From NCBI RefSeq assembly GCF_947623445.1, contig NC_135247.1, positions 15,192,501 through 15,256,500 of the forward strand: a stretch of 64,000 nt of DNA, read 5' to 3'. The notes below the pieces were generated by a model, which made no database searches, was not told the DNA's origin, and worked only from the letters and a program-made list of their open reading frames with translations. Shown here piece by piece: positions 1 through 11,759 of this stretch (position 1 is its first letter; each line of letters opens with the position of its first letter). Origin of the DNA: Clavelina lepadiformis (lineage: Eukaryota; Chordata; Ascidiacea; Aplousobranchia; Clavelinidae). The position numbers were made by a program, and so were the translations under genes.

Positions 1-2956
1 CAACGTGTATAGCTAAGAGAGCGTTCGTGTTAGTGGTTGCGTAAAAAGTCCTACTGTTGATTCGTTAAGAACGTTTCAGGGTTTCTTGATTTGTTTGTTT
101 CATTAATCGATTGATTGATGTGTGTCGTTAGAATACTAGGTTAAAGTCGACAGTTTTTGCCACACTTAATCTAATTAATTAATTGGTGATTTGTTGGATG
201 AGTTGGCATAGATATTTTGTGAATTGATACTTTAAATTGCCGATGCACTTCAAGCAACTATGTGGTGATGGTTAAAATTAATAAAACTTTTGTGCTTGCG
301 TCCTTTCAAGGTAACACTAATGAAAAAAATAATAACACCTTTGTTAAACCACAAAATTTATAACATAAAATAATGAAATAACATGAGGCAAAGTTTGTGT
401 CTCGCTGAAAATAGCAATTTATTGTCTGCCAGAAGTCTGCCAGTCAAGCAATTTTCACGTGTTGCAGGTTTGCTTCGTAGGCAAGACGGCCAAGATACGT
501 AAAAATTCGCCTGTAACCACGCCTGGATTACGCAATACCTGAGCTAGTCCTCAAGCAATTTAACCAATCAATGAAAATTGTGCCTGCGCCGGCGGAAAAC
601 GCCGGTTTGGCTCAGGCATGCAGTGTCGCGCCTTCGGCAAAACGGTTCTTCTTTTTTCATTCCTTTCGTAAGGTTTGCGCAACTGCTTGCGTGTCAGTAG
701 ACCTTCGACATGCTTTGTTGAGTGTACATGTCGCAGGTCGTCTGGTTTACGCTGTTTAAGTTTAGTTGTAATAGGATACAGACATTTTTAGCCTTCGTTT
801 AGTGTTAGGCCATTAAAGTGTCTTCTTTCAGGCGGTATCCAGCCTTCAGAGTTGAAATAGACTTTGAATAGACGCGAACTGCTGGCTTACATAACGTGAA
901 AGAACGACTGTTTCAACACCGGCCAGTTTTTTTCGCGACCTACTTGGTATTTTTCAGTCGTTGCTTCCAATTGTTTTTTCACCGCTTGACTACGTGACCC
1001 GCTTGATGTGACGAAAACCCGCTGCTGGTCGAGCTGTCGCGTAAGTGGCCACTTCGAAATTCTTGCGACTGTTTACTTAGTAGTTTGTTTGCTGGGGCGC
1101 GCAAGTTTTGAATATAACGTTACTCAACTTGCCGTACTTCATTATACCTTATGTTTGTTATAAGATTTTCAGAAAATTGTTCGTTTATCCAGGTGTGTAC
1201 TATAAATAAACGTGAGCGGATTCTTACGCTCAGGTCCTACATCTAGGGCTAAAAGCATGTATTCAAATTTAGGTTGTGTATATGGTGTGTTATTGGTTTA
1301 AGATCCGCAACACGACACTTTAATCTGTTCTAGTTGTTTGTAGTTTGTCTCCGTTTCACCGCAGTTTGCGTAAAACTAAGAGAGAAAGATAAAACCGAAG
1401 AGGTCGATTCCTTGCAATGTTTGCGACACAGTTTATTAGTTTTAATTCTAGTGAGCGCTCGACGAGTGATGCTTTTTTGTTCGATCAGTCACAGTCAGCT
1501 GACCTACTCTTTGTTCGCTGTGAAACTGTTTTTCGCGTTCCGATGTCCTCAGTTCAACTTTGAAATGACGCAACCCACGTGCTTTCAAAGTAATGCGTTG
1601 ACAATTTCAGTTTTTTGTTTCACCCCTGCATCGTAATACGGAAATCGACGAGTAGCTTCGAGTTGAATTTTGATTGAAACATCCCTCATGTGGCATTAAG
1701 CTTGACTTGTCTGTTTACAGTGACGTCAGTTTCAACGCTTAGCTTAGATGGGCGTAGGTGACAAAAATTGATGATAATTGAATTGACGTTCTCGTTTTAT
1801 TGAAGTGATTCAGATCGAGGAAAAGCGTGTGGATAATGGCGAGCAAAAAGCTAATGTGATAAAATGAAATCACAAACCGCTCAATTTCGTCATCAGGGAT
1901 GATTCAAGAACCACATGAAAGTTTTTTCAAGGAAAGTTCGGGAATTTCCTGTAACTGAATTATTTTCATCTTGTAGAGAAAGCGACGCGGCCTCGGTCTC
2001 ACTTACAGACGTCGAAATTGATGACGTAATTTATTCGCAGACATGACGTCATGAAACTGGCTGAAAGTCGATGGTGAAATATTAGGCTTAGTCACTGGCT
2101 CTTGATGATGCCATTGCGTCGGCACTTGAACTGTGGGCGATCGTCATCGCTTAGACAATAAAAGCGAGTCAGCACTTGGTTTAATTTCATTTCGTCCAGT
2201 ACACCTGAACAGCCCGCTCGTGTATTTAGCTGTTATACCAACAGTACAACAGTCCAATAGCGCAGTTACTTGGTTCAGCCTTTATAAATCAGCTTTAGAT
2301 GCGCAGTTGGCAAACGGACAGTTCTTGTAAACGTGACGTGCAGTGCATTGTCGCTTGGCCGCGTTTATATTATTCGCGGTTTGTCGTGTCGCTGCTGCCA
2401 GTTCACGTGTCTGAGGTCAATGTATCTGAGGTCACGTATCTAATGGGAATGCTATGTCGCCTGCTATATTTATAGCCAGTGTTATTCAGGCATATCGATA
2501 TATGTAAATATGGTTCCCATGAAACAAGACCCGTCAGCGTGACTGGGGTTACGCATAGGCATGTAAGGTTTCCACAAAATATTTTTCCGACTAGCCTGTC
2601 GCCTCTGTTGGCCTTCCAAGTAACCCGTTGATTGTCTGATTTTGAATTATTTTGCGTTTGCTTGGCATCTTCATTGACGTGATGGCGTCTGGTTTAGGAA
2701 AAGTGCAACGGGCAGAACATTGATTTTATATTATCTCTGGAAAGGAAAAATATTCGTTTTAAAAATTCTCCATTTACGTAATTAGTGCTAGCCTAGACGA
2801 TGACTCACCGCCAAGAGTTGAATCGTGTGGAAATCGATTCAGCTTGGAATTCACCTTTTTCAAATTTAGTTTTGACAACTCATCGTTGGTTTCTATGTAG
2901 ATGTTTTGTTAAATATTTAAGTGTCTGATCGAGCTATCCGTTGACTTAACTCTCAG
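1..2956. other. no gene recognised; probable PIGK intron or upstream DNA
   Basis: I see no exon I can defend here. The next exon (from 2957) starts in mid-codon at about residue 100 of the PIGK family. Exons for the signal peptide and the first part of the caspase-like fold must therefore lie upstream or be too short to see. I looked for the conserved N-terminal blocks of PIGK and did not find them. The stretch holds palindromic CRE-like octamers TGACGTCA at 1721-1728 and 2044-2051, and a near match at 2022-2029. Short open frames at 571-759, 1334-1636 and 2133-2330 look like chance. Confidence 0.5.
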
Positions 2957-5416
2957 GGAAGGTGTACAACAACAAAGATGAAACTATCGACGTTTATGGC
3001 TCGGACGTCGAAGTCGATTACAGAGGTTATGAGGTAACTGGTAGGACGTTAATACTTCATTAACTGATAACTGAATATGATCGCTGTAGGTTTTTGTCTG
3101 AACAAGTAACTACATGACTAGTATGCGTGACTATGGGTAATCGTTTCGGTTTAAAGATGCTCGTTTTAATTTTTCAGTTAATTTAAGTTAGATTTTTTTT
3201 ATCGGAAGTGTCTGATTGTGGTAATGAATGGGCGTTTTACTGCCAACCTATAATTTCACTTTCTCATGATGAGAGTAATTTTAAAGTTAATTGCCTTTAT
3301 CTCGGTTCTCTTACTTCCGCTTATCTAGCATACTTAAAGTTTTTAGAATGCCTGAAATTTTAAAAAGCTGTTAGTAATTACCCCTTTGTAAGTGAATGCT
3401 CGTGAAAAATGTGGTTATTTTTATCTTTTTGAAATGTTATCAATTTTCAGGTGACAGTTGAGAACTTCATAAGAGTACTAACCGGACGATTACCGCCTGA
3501 TACGCCCCGTTCAAAGCGACTGAGCACAGACGACAGGAGTAATGTCTTGGTTTATATGACAGGTAAGGCGAAGCTTTTTTAGCAAAGTTTATTAGCGGTT
3601 TATACCTAGCGGCGATTCTATAATCGTATGAAGTATTATCCCACCAATATATGCGCCTTCCGCTTGCACCTTGGTCACCAATACTGCTCCTTAAAGGGCG
3701 AGCAGTATTGTCCAAAGGTGACAGCGCGAGTTAGCAAAAACAACGAGTTCTCGTCTTGTACGTGACGCTATCACAATTACGGAATTACTGAACTTTAGAT
3801 AACGGTTTGTTGCTTGTGCAGCTAGCCTACATAACGGATTAACGCAGCGACGTACCTTTAGTGTTAAACACCTTAATCACCAATGTGATTGCGTGTTGAA
3901 TCGTGACAAGCGCATTGGATTAAGGTGAAACAGTACTAAATGGGTCCTATCTTCATGATGGCGAAAGTAACCTTTAGTAACGTATACACGTAGGATCTGT
4001 ACATTGAATCTATCAATGGAATTGGTCCTGTCAGGACTTCCTTTACGTTAACATGCCTACACGGTGTATCTCTAACATTTTACTTTGGTTATTCCGTTAC
4101 TTAACTCGGCTCATTTATATTTAAGGTCATGGCGGGGAAGATTTCCTCAAGTTTCAAGACGCTGAAGAGATCTCCAACGTCGAGTTAGCCGACGCTTTCG
4201 AACAAATGTGGCAAAAGCGAAGGTAGTTAACCTGTTTATTACTGTCTAGCCTGCTGTTTTGCGATAAGGCAAGGCGTTTGGAATCACCGGATAACACCCG
4301 AGTATGTCTGTTTTTTCTGAGTACTACAAAATTGTCTTGGGTTGCAAAATCAGCTACAAGGAAGATCAACATAATTTTATCAGTTTCTTTCCACTAACAG
4401 ATATCACGAATTGTTGTTTATCATCGATACCTGTCAGGCAGTGTCGATGTACGGGAAATTCTACTCTCCTAACATTATGTCAATAGCCAGCAGCCAAATC
4501 GGCGAGGACTCTTTATCGGTAATAATTGCTGTGTACCCTTTTTGTATGAATTTTCACTGTGGTTAATGTGTATACTTCGTGTTTTCACAGCACCACGTCG
4601 ACCCTACCATTGGCGTATACATTATAGATCGCTACACGTACTACCTACTTGAATTCCTGGAGAGTACGAGGCCCGGAAGCCGAAAGACCATGGCACAACT
4701 GGTAATACAATGTTAACTAAAAATAACGGTACATTTTGAACAACAAGATCGATGCGGATAAGGCTTGAACATGGCGTAAAAATCCCACGTAACTTTACAT
4801 TTTTCCGTTGTCGTCATATACAGAAAAGGTCAAATGTTATTTTCGTTCCAGTTCGAAATATGTCCGCGTCACCAGTGTATCTCCTCTACTGGCGTTTCGA
4901 CCCATCTTTTCCGCCGTCGGCCAGATCAAACGCTGGTCACAGATTTTTTCGGGAGTGTTCGTACGGTGGATACGTCAGACGATTTCCTCCACATTTCCCC
5001 GAAATCGAAGGCACTGGAAAGGTATTTGCGTGGTCACATTTATACAAAAGCTCTGTACGCGTGTGCTATATCGTCCCCCCACAACCACGTTACAAGGGCA
5101 ATATTAAATACGCCGTGATTATTATTATTATTATTTGTTTTACTATAGACCTCCACTACATTTTTTTAGATTAGTTACTATATAGCCATATTGAGGTGTA
5201 TTTAACAAAATTTAATCTATTAGGTCGACTGATAATGTTCCGTTGTCAAGGGGTCATTTTTCACATGTGACTCAATTTCTTGGTGACCAACTTGATCAAT
5301 TAAAAATTCTCCCTCAACCGGATAAGACGTCACTTGGTTCGAAAATAGAACGCGCGGCGAGTGCTGCGTTTTTGCTTGTTGTGGTCATGGCTATTATTAA
5401 AAGTCTTATCGGATGA
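2957..5416 (+). CDS. PIGK: GPI-anchor transamidase catalytic subunit (PIGK/GPI8), 5' end missing
   Basis: PIGK is the caspase-like cysteine protease of the ER GPI-transamidase complex. It cleaves the C-terminal signal of proproteins and transfers them to a GPI anchor. Seven exons are seen: 2957-3033, 3451-3562, 4126-4222, 4401-4518, 4591-4701, 4852-5021 and 5224-5416. All join in phase with GT-AG borders and give 291 residues ending at TGA 5414-5416. The first exon encodes VYGSDVEVDYRGYE. The catalytic histidine is in TGHGGE (exon 2/3 junction) and the catalytic cysteine in FIIDTCQ (exon 4). VTDFFGSVR follows in exon 6. The last exon encodes a C-terminal hydrophobic helix, FLLVVVMAIIKSLIG, as expected for the single membrane anchor. 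The human protein is 395 residues, so about 100 N-terminal residues are absent. Identity is firm; the exon 6/7 junction is the least certain. Confidence 0.93.
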
Positions 5417-5436
5417 CGTTTTATGCGTACTTTGTC

Positions 5437-5442
5437 AATAAA
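5437..5442 (+). terminator. poly(A) signal of PIGK
   Basis: AATAAA lies 21 bases after the PIGK stop codon. This makes a very short 3' UTR, common in compact genomes. Inferred from position and hexamer only. Confidence 0.6.
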
Positions 5443-8400
5443 TTCATTCTATTTTCGTTGCCGTTTTCGATCTGTTGACAAAGCCAGTGTCGCATCGTTT
5501 CGTGTTAGACTAGGATTGTGCTAATTTGACTAGCTACATAATACTAGATCATTTTGATCATACAGTTCGTGTGATTCATAAATCCTGTTGGTCGCTGTAG
5601 AAATGTCAGGTTGAGCTTTGGATAAAGTGTAAACTGTGGATCAGACCGACCCTTTTCCTTGTTGACTACTTCTGGACTTCTCGTGCGTGGGCGGGACAAA
5701 TACGAAGTAGTAAACAAGTCTTGTACACGGTGGTGGTGCAATCGACGTTCGCTGTTAAATAGGTCATTTGAACGTGTTTAGAGAACTGCTGCAAATGGCG
5801 ACCTCCCTTTACGTTTTCCAAAACCTTTTCAGCGAAATAACTTCAGTATCGAACAAAGAAAAGCAATCTACTGTATTCAGAGAGCAAGGGGTGTTTTCGT
5901 AACATTTACGTCAGTGTTCGCGGATTGACGCATTTCGCAAGTCGAACGTCTCATTTTAGCCTGGTTTGACCTCCCCGTTAATCTTATAAATACGTAACTT
6001 CATTATTCCATTATTATTTACAGCTATAGAAAAAGTTTAAATAAGGTTTGATCGGGCAGATATAATAGACCACCCAGGTTTCGCTTCACTATAACGAAAC
6101 TTAATTTTATTGCAATAATTATGTAAATCCTGTTGGTTCATAACCTCGAAGGCGGCACCACGGCTTAAAGTTCTGGCGCTACTACGCCAACTGCTGCTTT
6201 TTATCACTCATGGTAATTTTCTTTGCCATAGTTGATCAGTATAAGGCCGAAATAATAGAAGCAGCTAACCCCTTGCATATGAACGCAAAGACAAGCCTAG
6301 AAGCATTAACAACACTGTCAAATGAACTTGGTAGCAATGGCGCAGATAGGTTACATGCTGCCCGCGGGATGGATTTGGGATATGGTGCCTACCAACGCCC
6401 CAGAAAAAATTTTCGTCAACTATTTGTTTGAAATATATTTTTTTGATTGTATGCCTGCAGACAAACTTGCAACTTGTGTGTTTGCAATAAACGACACAAG
6501 AACTGCTGATAGAATCACATAGTTTTTGGTATAATATCAAAATTTTTACTCTCGGACTGAGAAAAGTCTTTGCACGACTAGACTGAACTCATCGCTCGAG
6601 ATCCGGTTTAAAAACCCTTACATATCTGAACGGAGCATTTTATGAGGACCTATGAAAAACCTTTGTACACGTTTTGTAAGTTCACGGTGTTTTCAATTAG
6701 CCCATATATCTTAGCAGCTTTTGGCTTCCAAAAGCAACCTTATGTGTTTAACTTCTGACCTGAAACTCTACTTTTTGCTTGGTAATTTTTTTCTATTAAT
6801 ATGGTAGCCTACTTTTACTTCATTTTCACTGTTCCTGTTAGCATGTGTTAGAATATATATAAAGGATTTATTTTAAGAACGTACGCTCGTGCATGGGGTC
6901 ATAGGGTGACTTAGATTTTGACTCAAAATAGTCCGTTCCTTATATCACACACACTGAGTTATAACTACCAGTTCACAAAAAAGTCGGCGGTGTGCATAAA
7001 TTGTTACGATAAATTAAAGTAAAGCACATAGTTAGTATGGGAAAACTACGGAAGTAAAGTCTACTGCATATTTAGCAACACATGTGTTATAGGCTGCAAG
7101 TACAGTAGGCCTAGAATTTGCCTAATTTGGCTTTGTTTAATTCATCTGTATGCCAGTTTCAGCTCTAACTCGCCTTGACTTGTCCTGATTACTGTAGTAA
7201 TGTTTTGGAGCAAACAGCGGTATAGCAATAACATCGGCTTAGGAACAAGTTCAAGTCGATTAAAAAGGAATCAGTATATGGTTGCATTAAATATTTTGGT
7301 CTATATATGGCATTAACAGCCTAACAATTGATAAACTAATTACAAATGTCATGTAAATCTATTTCTTGTTTTGTTCAAAATCGTATGCAATAGCAAATAG
7401 GTTAAAACAGGTTATAAGCCTAATGTGGTTATTTTTTTCCTTTCGTCCTTTGCAGATTTATTGTTCAAAACCTCAAGCTATGCTATGATAATGATAAATA
7501 ATCTGTTTCATAATCCAAGTGATCACGGCTACATGCAAACAATGTTCCATTAAGTTTATGGTAAAATCCATAATGTCATTCAAAGTTTTAAATTCCACGT
7601 AGCCTACGAAAAGGCTACAACGCACAAATGGCCAACGTTTCTGAGAGGTCGGTTCAGTTCGGTAAAGCAATATATGGAGATTGGGAACACAAATAGCATC
7701 GATTTCAGTTGAATTTTTCATGAGTTCGGCCGATTTATTTTGAGGTAAAGGATAAAACGCAAGATGTGCTAAGTGCAGAAACCATCTTAGTTACTGTACC
7801 ATAATTGACGTTCAGGGAAGTGGTAAGTCATAGTTGAGTAGGCTATCTAGTCTAGTTAGTATCCATTTTGACCTCGTCGAGAAAGCAACACCCGCTATAT
7901 ACACCTCTGATTTTTTTAAGTTAAAGTTATTTAAGCTTAGGCCATTTTCACATTAAAATCTGAAGCCGTGATATCCATGGCTGTTTTAGAAAAGCGCTCC
8001 AGTGCGCCCACACGTGTCCAGTTGCAACCTCAACAAGCAGCACTAGGAATGCTTGACAACTATGTGGGATTTCTATGAGATCGCAATATTTCATAATCTC
8101 CCATAGCAGCACATTGAAATGTCGCGTACTCGGAATTAGCGAGCCCTGCGAAGACAATATCTCAAGAAAGTGTGACAAAATAAGCTCACTTCCGCAAAAC
8201 GAAATGGTATTGAGATTTGAGACGTCTTTTCCCGACGCACTTAACGAGCTCTTGCCATACATCACGAGATTCAAAGTTGTGATTCACGCTAAAGTTGTTT
8301 GCAAGTATCAACTTTGTACCTAAATTATTATCAATATACTTGAATACCTTGTAAGTGCAACACTTACCACGCATAAAAATAACGGAAATGATGTAAGGAT

Positions 8401-8949
8401 TCTATCCTAGCACTGGTCATAAAATAATCAAGTGGAATCGAGTTTGAAAAAATTAGTGCTCAAGTCAAGTACTTTACTCAACGAAAGTAGTTGCAATGGT
8501 CATACTCAGCCTTGCAAGAAAATGAGCACTTCAATAGATGAATCAGGCTGTATTCTAGAGGTAAAACAAGTTTACAGAATAGTAAGTGCAGGAGTCATTA
8601 CAGCAGCACCGAATATGTGTACACCATATAAATAGCACTTCAGTATAAATTTTTCAATACAAAAGCTTGAATAAAGTAATAATGTAAATAAAAAGCCCTT
8701 CAATTATGACACTAAAACATAGCAATATCCAAAACAATGATCATGTACTGCATAACACAAAAAGGCCATAAAAAGCACTTGAACATTAGCTACCAAAGAA
8801 GCCACTCTATTACAACATTTTTAAAAGTCAGCTAACCTCACCTGTCTGTATGAACCTTGAACACAAAGTGTCGGATTGCACTTTGATGTCGAAATTTCCA
8901 CATATCTGTATTAATATATTCCAAATACAAAAACTATGTACAGGGTTGA
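5443..8949. other. intergenic DNA between PIGK and GORAB
   Basis: No gene recognised. One copy of a dispersed repeat with a shared core lies near 6551-6600 (see separate entry). Open frames at 6210-6431 (+) and 7948-8274 (-) have no recognisable similarity, no convincing splice sites and competing frames on the other strand. They may be untranslated transcript or chance. The last few hundred bases up to 8949 probably include the GORAB 3' UTR, but no minus-strand AATAAA stands out. Confidence 0.4.
6551..6600 (+). repeat. dispersed repeat, partial copy (shared core with 35260-35310)
   Basis: The sequence CTCGGACTGAGAAAAGTCTT and the following TTGCACGAC differ from the stretch near 35260 at only a few positions. 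A second shared block, ATCGCTCGAG (ATCGCTTGAG in the other copy), follows at a similar distance. This is evidence for one repeat family in two places; the boundaries of this copy are not clear. Confidence 0.5.
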
Positions 8950-10652
8950 TCACGCTGCGGTCATTACTTTATCAGATGGAGCGCCATGAAGACTATCACT
9001 TGCATCTGTAGACGCAGTTTTTGTTGGCTTTGGGTCCTTAGTTTCCGTTTCTTTTGTGGAAGTCACCGTGTTTTTATCGTCACTGCCTTTTGAAGTGTCG
9101 TTCACATCTGGCTTTGTGGCTTCAGATTCTGATCTCTCATTGCTTGGAGGATTTTCTGGTTTTGATGGATCATCACCTTCATTGTCTGGTTTAATTTCCT
9201 TTTCCTTTATTTCTTTTGTTTCAAGTTCTTCTTCCTCAACATCCAACTTGTGCATCAGTTCCTCTAATTTCTTGGCCTGGATGATTAATATTAAGGTTAG
9301 TTAAACTTTTGCAAACTGTAAATATGTTTGGTTAACTGGAACACTAGAAGTTACAACCATAGATCAATAGAAATTTATTAAAAACATTTAGAAATTAAAA
9401 ATCAATGCAACAAAGACCTTTCTTTCTTCATTAGCTTGTATTAAGTTAAATAAATGTTCAGTTAAGTCTTCCTTGACCACAGTTTTGTTGTGTAACTCAA
9501 CTTTTGCTACAATATATTCTGCCTCTGCCTTTTCAAACCTTTTCCTGTAAACATAATGAAGTTCCTGGCTTAGTGCTATTCATCAAAAGGCGTAAAACTA
9601 ATAGCATTTGGTATCCTATAAACAGATTACTTACTGTGCAACACTGAATTCCATGCAGGCTTCATCTATTTTATCTCTGAGCATCCCAACATCACAATTC
9701 AATAATTTATCAAGTTTTGTAAGTTCAGCTTGGATTTTGACCAACTTACTCGATTCAGCAAGAGCCTTCTTTTTCCTGAATGAAATTATCGTTTATTTAT
9801 GTGTGAAAGCAAATTTCTATTTGTTAAATCGCACCAGTTTGATCAGTAACATTTGATTTTTGAAGAATAATTTTTTTCTTACCGCTGAGCAATCTCTTTT
9901 GTAAGCATTGCTTTTTTTCTTCTATTTTTCTCTTCCATCTGTTTCTGTCTCAAATGGACATCTTCTAATTTGAGTTTTTCTCTCCTGATCAAGCAGAATG
10001 TTTGTAAATGAAAATATAAATTTCACTTTAGAAACCTTATAATGTATATACATGATCAATTGATCATGTACACAATTTAGCGCTGCTACAAGATAGTTCC
10101 TATATAAGCATTATTGCACATTTCAAGTTCGTGAATTATACAGATAGTTTACTTTTTGATTGCTTCCTCGTTGTCAATTATTTGCATCTTCGGAGCAGGA
10201 TCTGATGATTCGGATGTACTCGTCTGTGGAGTCTCTTTTACCTCTTTCTTCTCCTCAATTAATGACTTAGATATAGTTGGCTTTGGCGGTTGTGATAACA
10301 TAGCGTCAGCAGGAATATCATTTAAACCAGACCCTTTTTTGGCAGGAGGATGTTTATTCTGTACCTATAATAATTAAACATTGTTATAATTAGTTAATTA
10401 TCATATTAATCACATTTTAAATATTTTTGTTCCACATTGTTGAAGATTTATCATGAAGGGATACATTTCTCTTATTTTTAATTAGGTAAATTATTGACAT
10501 ATCAAGCAACAAACCATGGCTTTTTTAGGTGCTTGATTTTTTCTTGTTGCAATATGTTTAGCTATTCTAGCTCCACGGCCAGCATTATACTGATTTTCAC
10601 CCTTCTGCAGCCTGCGTAGATCAGCTTCAGTAAATCCTTCCCAATCCGACAT
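8950..10652 (-). CDS. GORAB: RAB6-interacting golgin (GORAB/SCYL1BP1)
   Basis: GORAB is a trans-Golgi coiled-coil protein that binds RAB6 and SCYL1 and supports COPI trafficking. Six exons are read on the minus strand: 10652-10515, 10364-10153, 9984-9883, 9775-9635, 9544-9418 and 9276-8950. All junctions are in phase and the product is 348 residues (human 369). The N-terminus [16 protein letters not shown] matches the conserved family start. The centre is a long charged helix carrying the family blocks [19 protein letters not shown] (exon 3), [13 protein letters not shown] (exon 5) and [19 protein letters not shown] (exon 6). The last third is acidic and low in complexity and appears lineage specific. 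It is the last of three same-strand genes (TIMM9, EARS2, GORAB), about 1.1 kb after the EARS2 stop. Identity rests on the N-terminal and coiled-coil blocks. Confidence 0.9.
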
Positions 10653-11656
10653 TATCATTTATAATACCAATTTCAGATAATACAAAGTAACGGATCCCTT
10701 CAACTTCGGGTAACAAAATTTCACTGTACATATGTTTACCTGTCTACACATGGATAGTTCCATTTCACATGTTATAATTGTGACAATTACTTATATTTTG
10801 TATAGCAAATAGTTGAAAGATATAATAATGTATCCATGTCCATTATATGTATGCTGAGTTAATGTGAGAACACTCTGATTGTTCCATTTAGGACTAATAG
10901 TGTTATTTCAGCATTATCTTTATATTTTGTGTGCTTTGGATTAAGGTATGTAACATTTACCCTACATCATAGCATCAATTATACTTTTTCAGCATTCTAT
11001 CCAACGTTGTTAAGTCAAGCTCAAGTCAACTAATTCTTGCCCTAATCATTACTACTAACCAAGTTGATTCGAGTCAAATAGCTATGAACTGGAGTCTCAA
11101 AAATTTATTGAAAGTCTGATTGTTAGCGTCTTTACTGACTCAGGTCTTATTATATAGGCATTGTAGGTCTACCCCATCTACTTGTATGTCATTACCATGA
11201 ATGCTTTCAAAGCGTTTTATATTATAAATGCTTTATGTTGGATACTTTACTTTAGTCTACTCTATACTTGTGAATTGGAAAATCTTGGCTTCGGTGGCCG
11301 TGTTAGGCCTATTGTATTGTTATTATTATTCTCTGGCACGTTTAAAGCCTTTTCGGTTTTGTCAGTTTTTTTCTACGCATTAGCGCATAATAACAGGAAT
11401 TGGCGTTGTTTTTCATAATCGCTGATGAAAAAATGTGATTATGACGAAACTCTGATCATTCTATAATACATCAGCAACACTATCTGCTTTAGCTATGGGT
11501 TCGATAGCTATTAACCAGTTACACAAGTTGCATGCGGTACTGAAACGTCAACATCTGTCCATAATTTTGCACGGATGAGTGATTTTACCGCAAAACATAG
11601 AAATCACAAGCCTACCCTATGTTGCACAAAACAAAAGCGCTTTTTTTAATTTATAC
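10653..11656. other. intergenic DNA between EARS2 and GORAB
   Basis: About 1 kb between two minus-strand genes. It should contain the GORAB promoter. No TATA box, repeat or additional exon could be supported. An open frame at 11182-11418 (+) is hydrophobic and AT-driven and is not believed. Confidence 0.4.
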
Positions 11657-11662
11657 TTTATT
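11657..11662 (-). terminator. poly(A) signal of EARS2
   Basis: TTTATT on the plus strand reads AATAAA on the minus strand, about 100 bases past the EARS2 stop codon. Inferred from position. Confidence 0.55.
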
Positions 11663-11759
11663 ATAAAATAAAGCATCCATGACCAGTTACACAAAAACGT
11701 CGCATATTTGGTCTTATATTTTCTTGTATTCCACCTTTCAATGCAAGACTTGCACTGCG

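Noticed and set aside
5117..5137. (ATT)n run after PIGK exon 6, and a similar run near 27048-27062
   Set aside because: Simple sequence too short to be of interest.
4752..5174. 140-codon plus-strand frame overlapping PIGK exon 6
   Set aside because: Shadow frame; the conserved VTDFFGSVR block of PIGK is in another frame of the same DNA.
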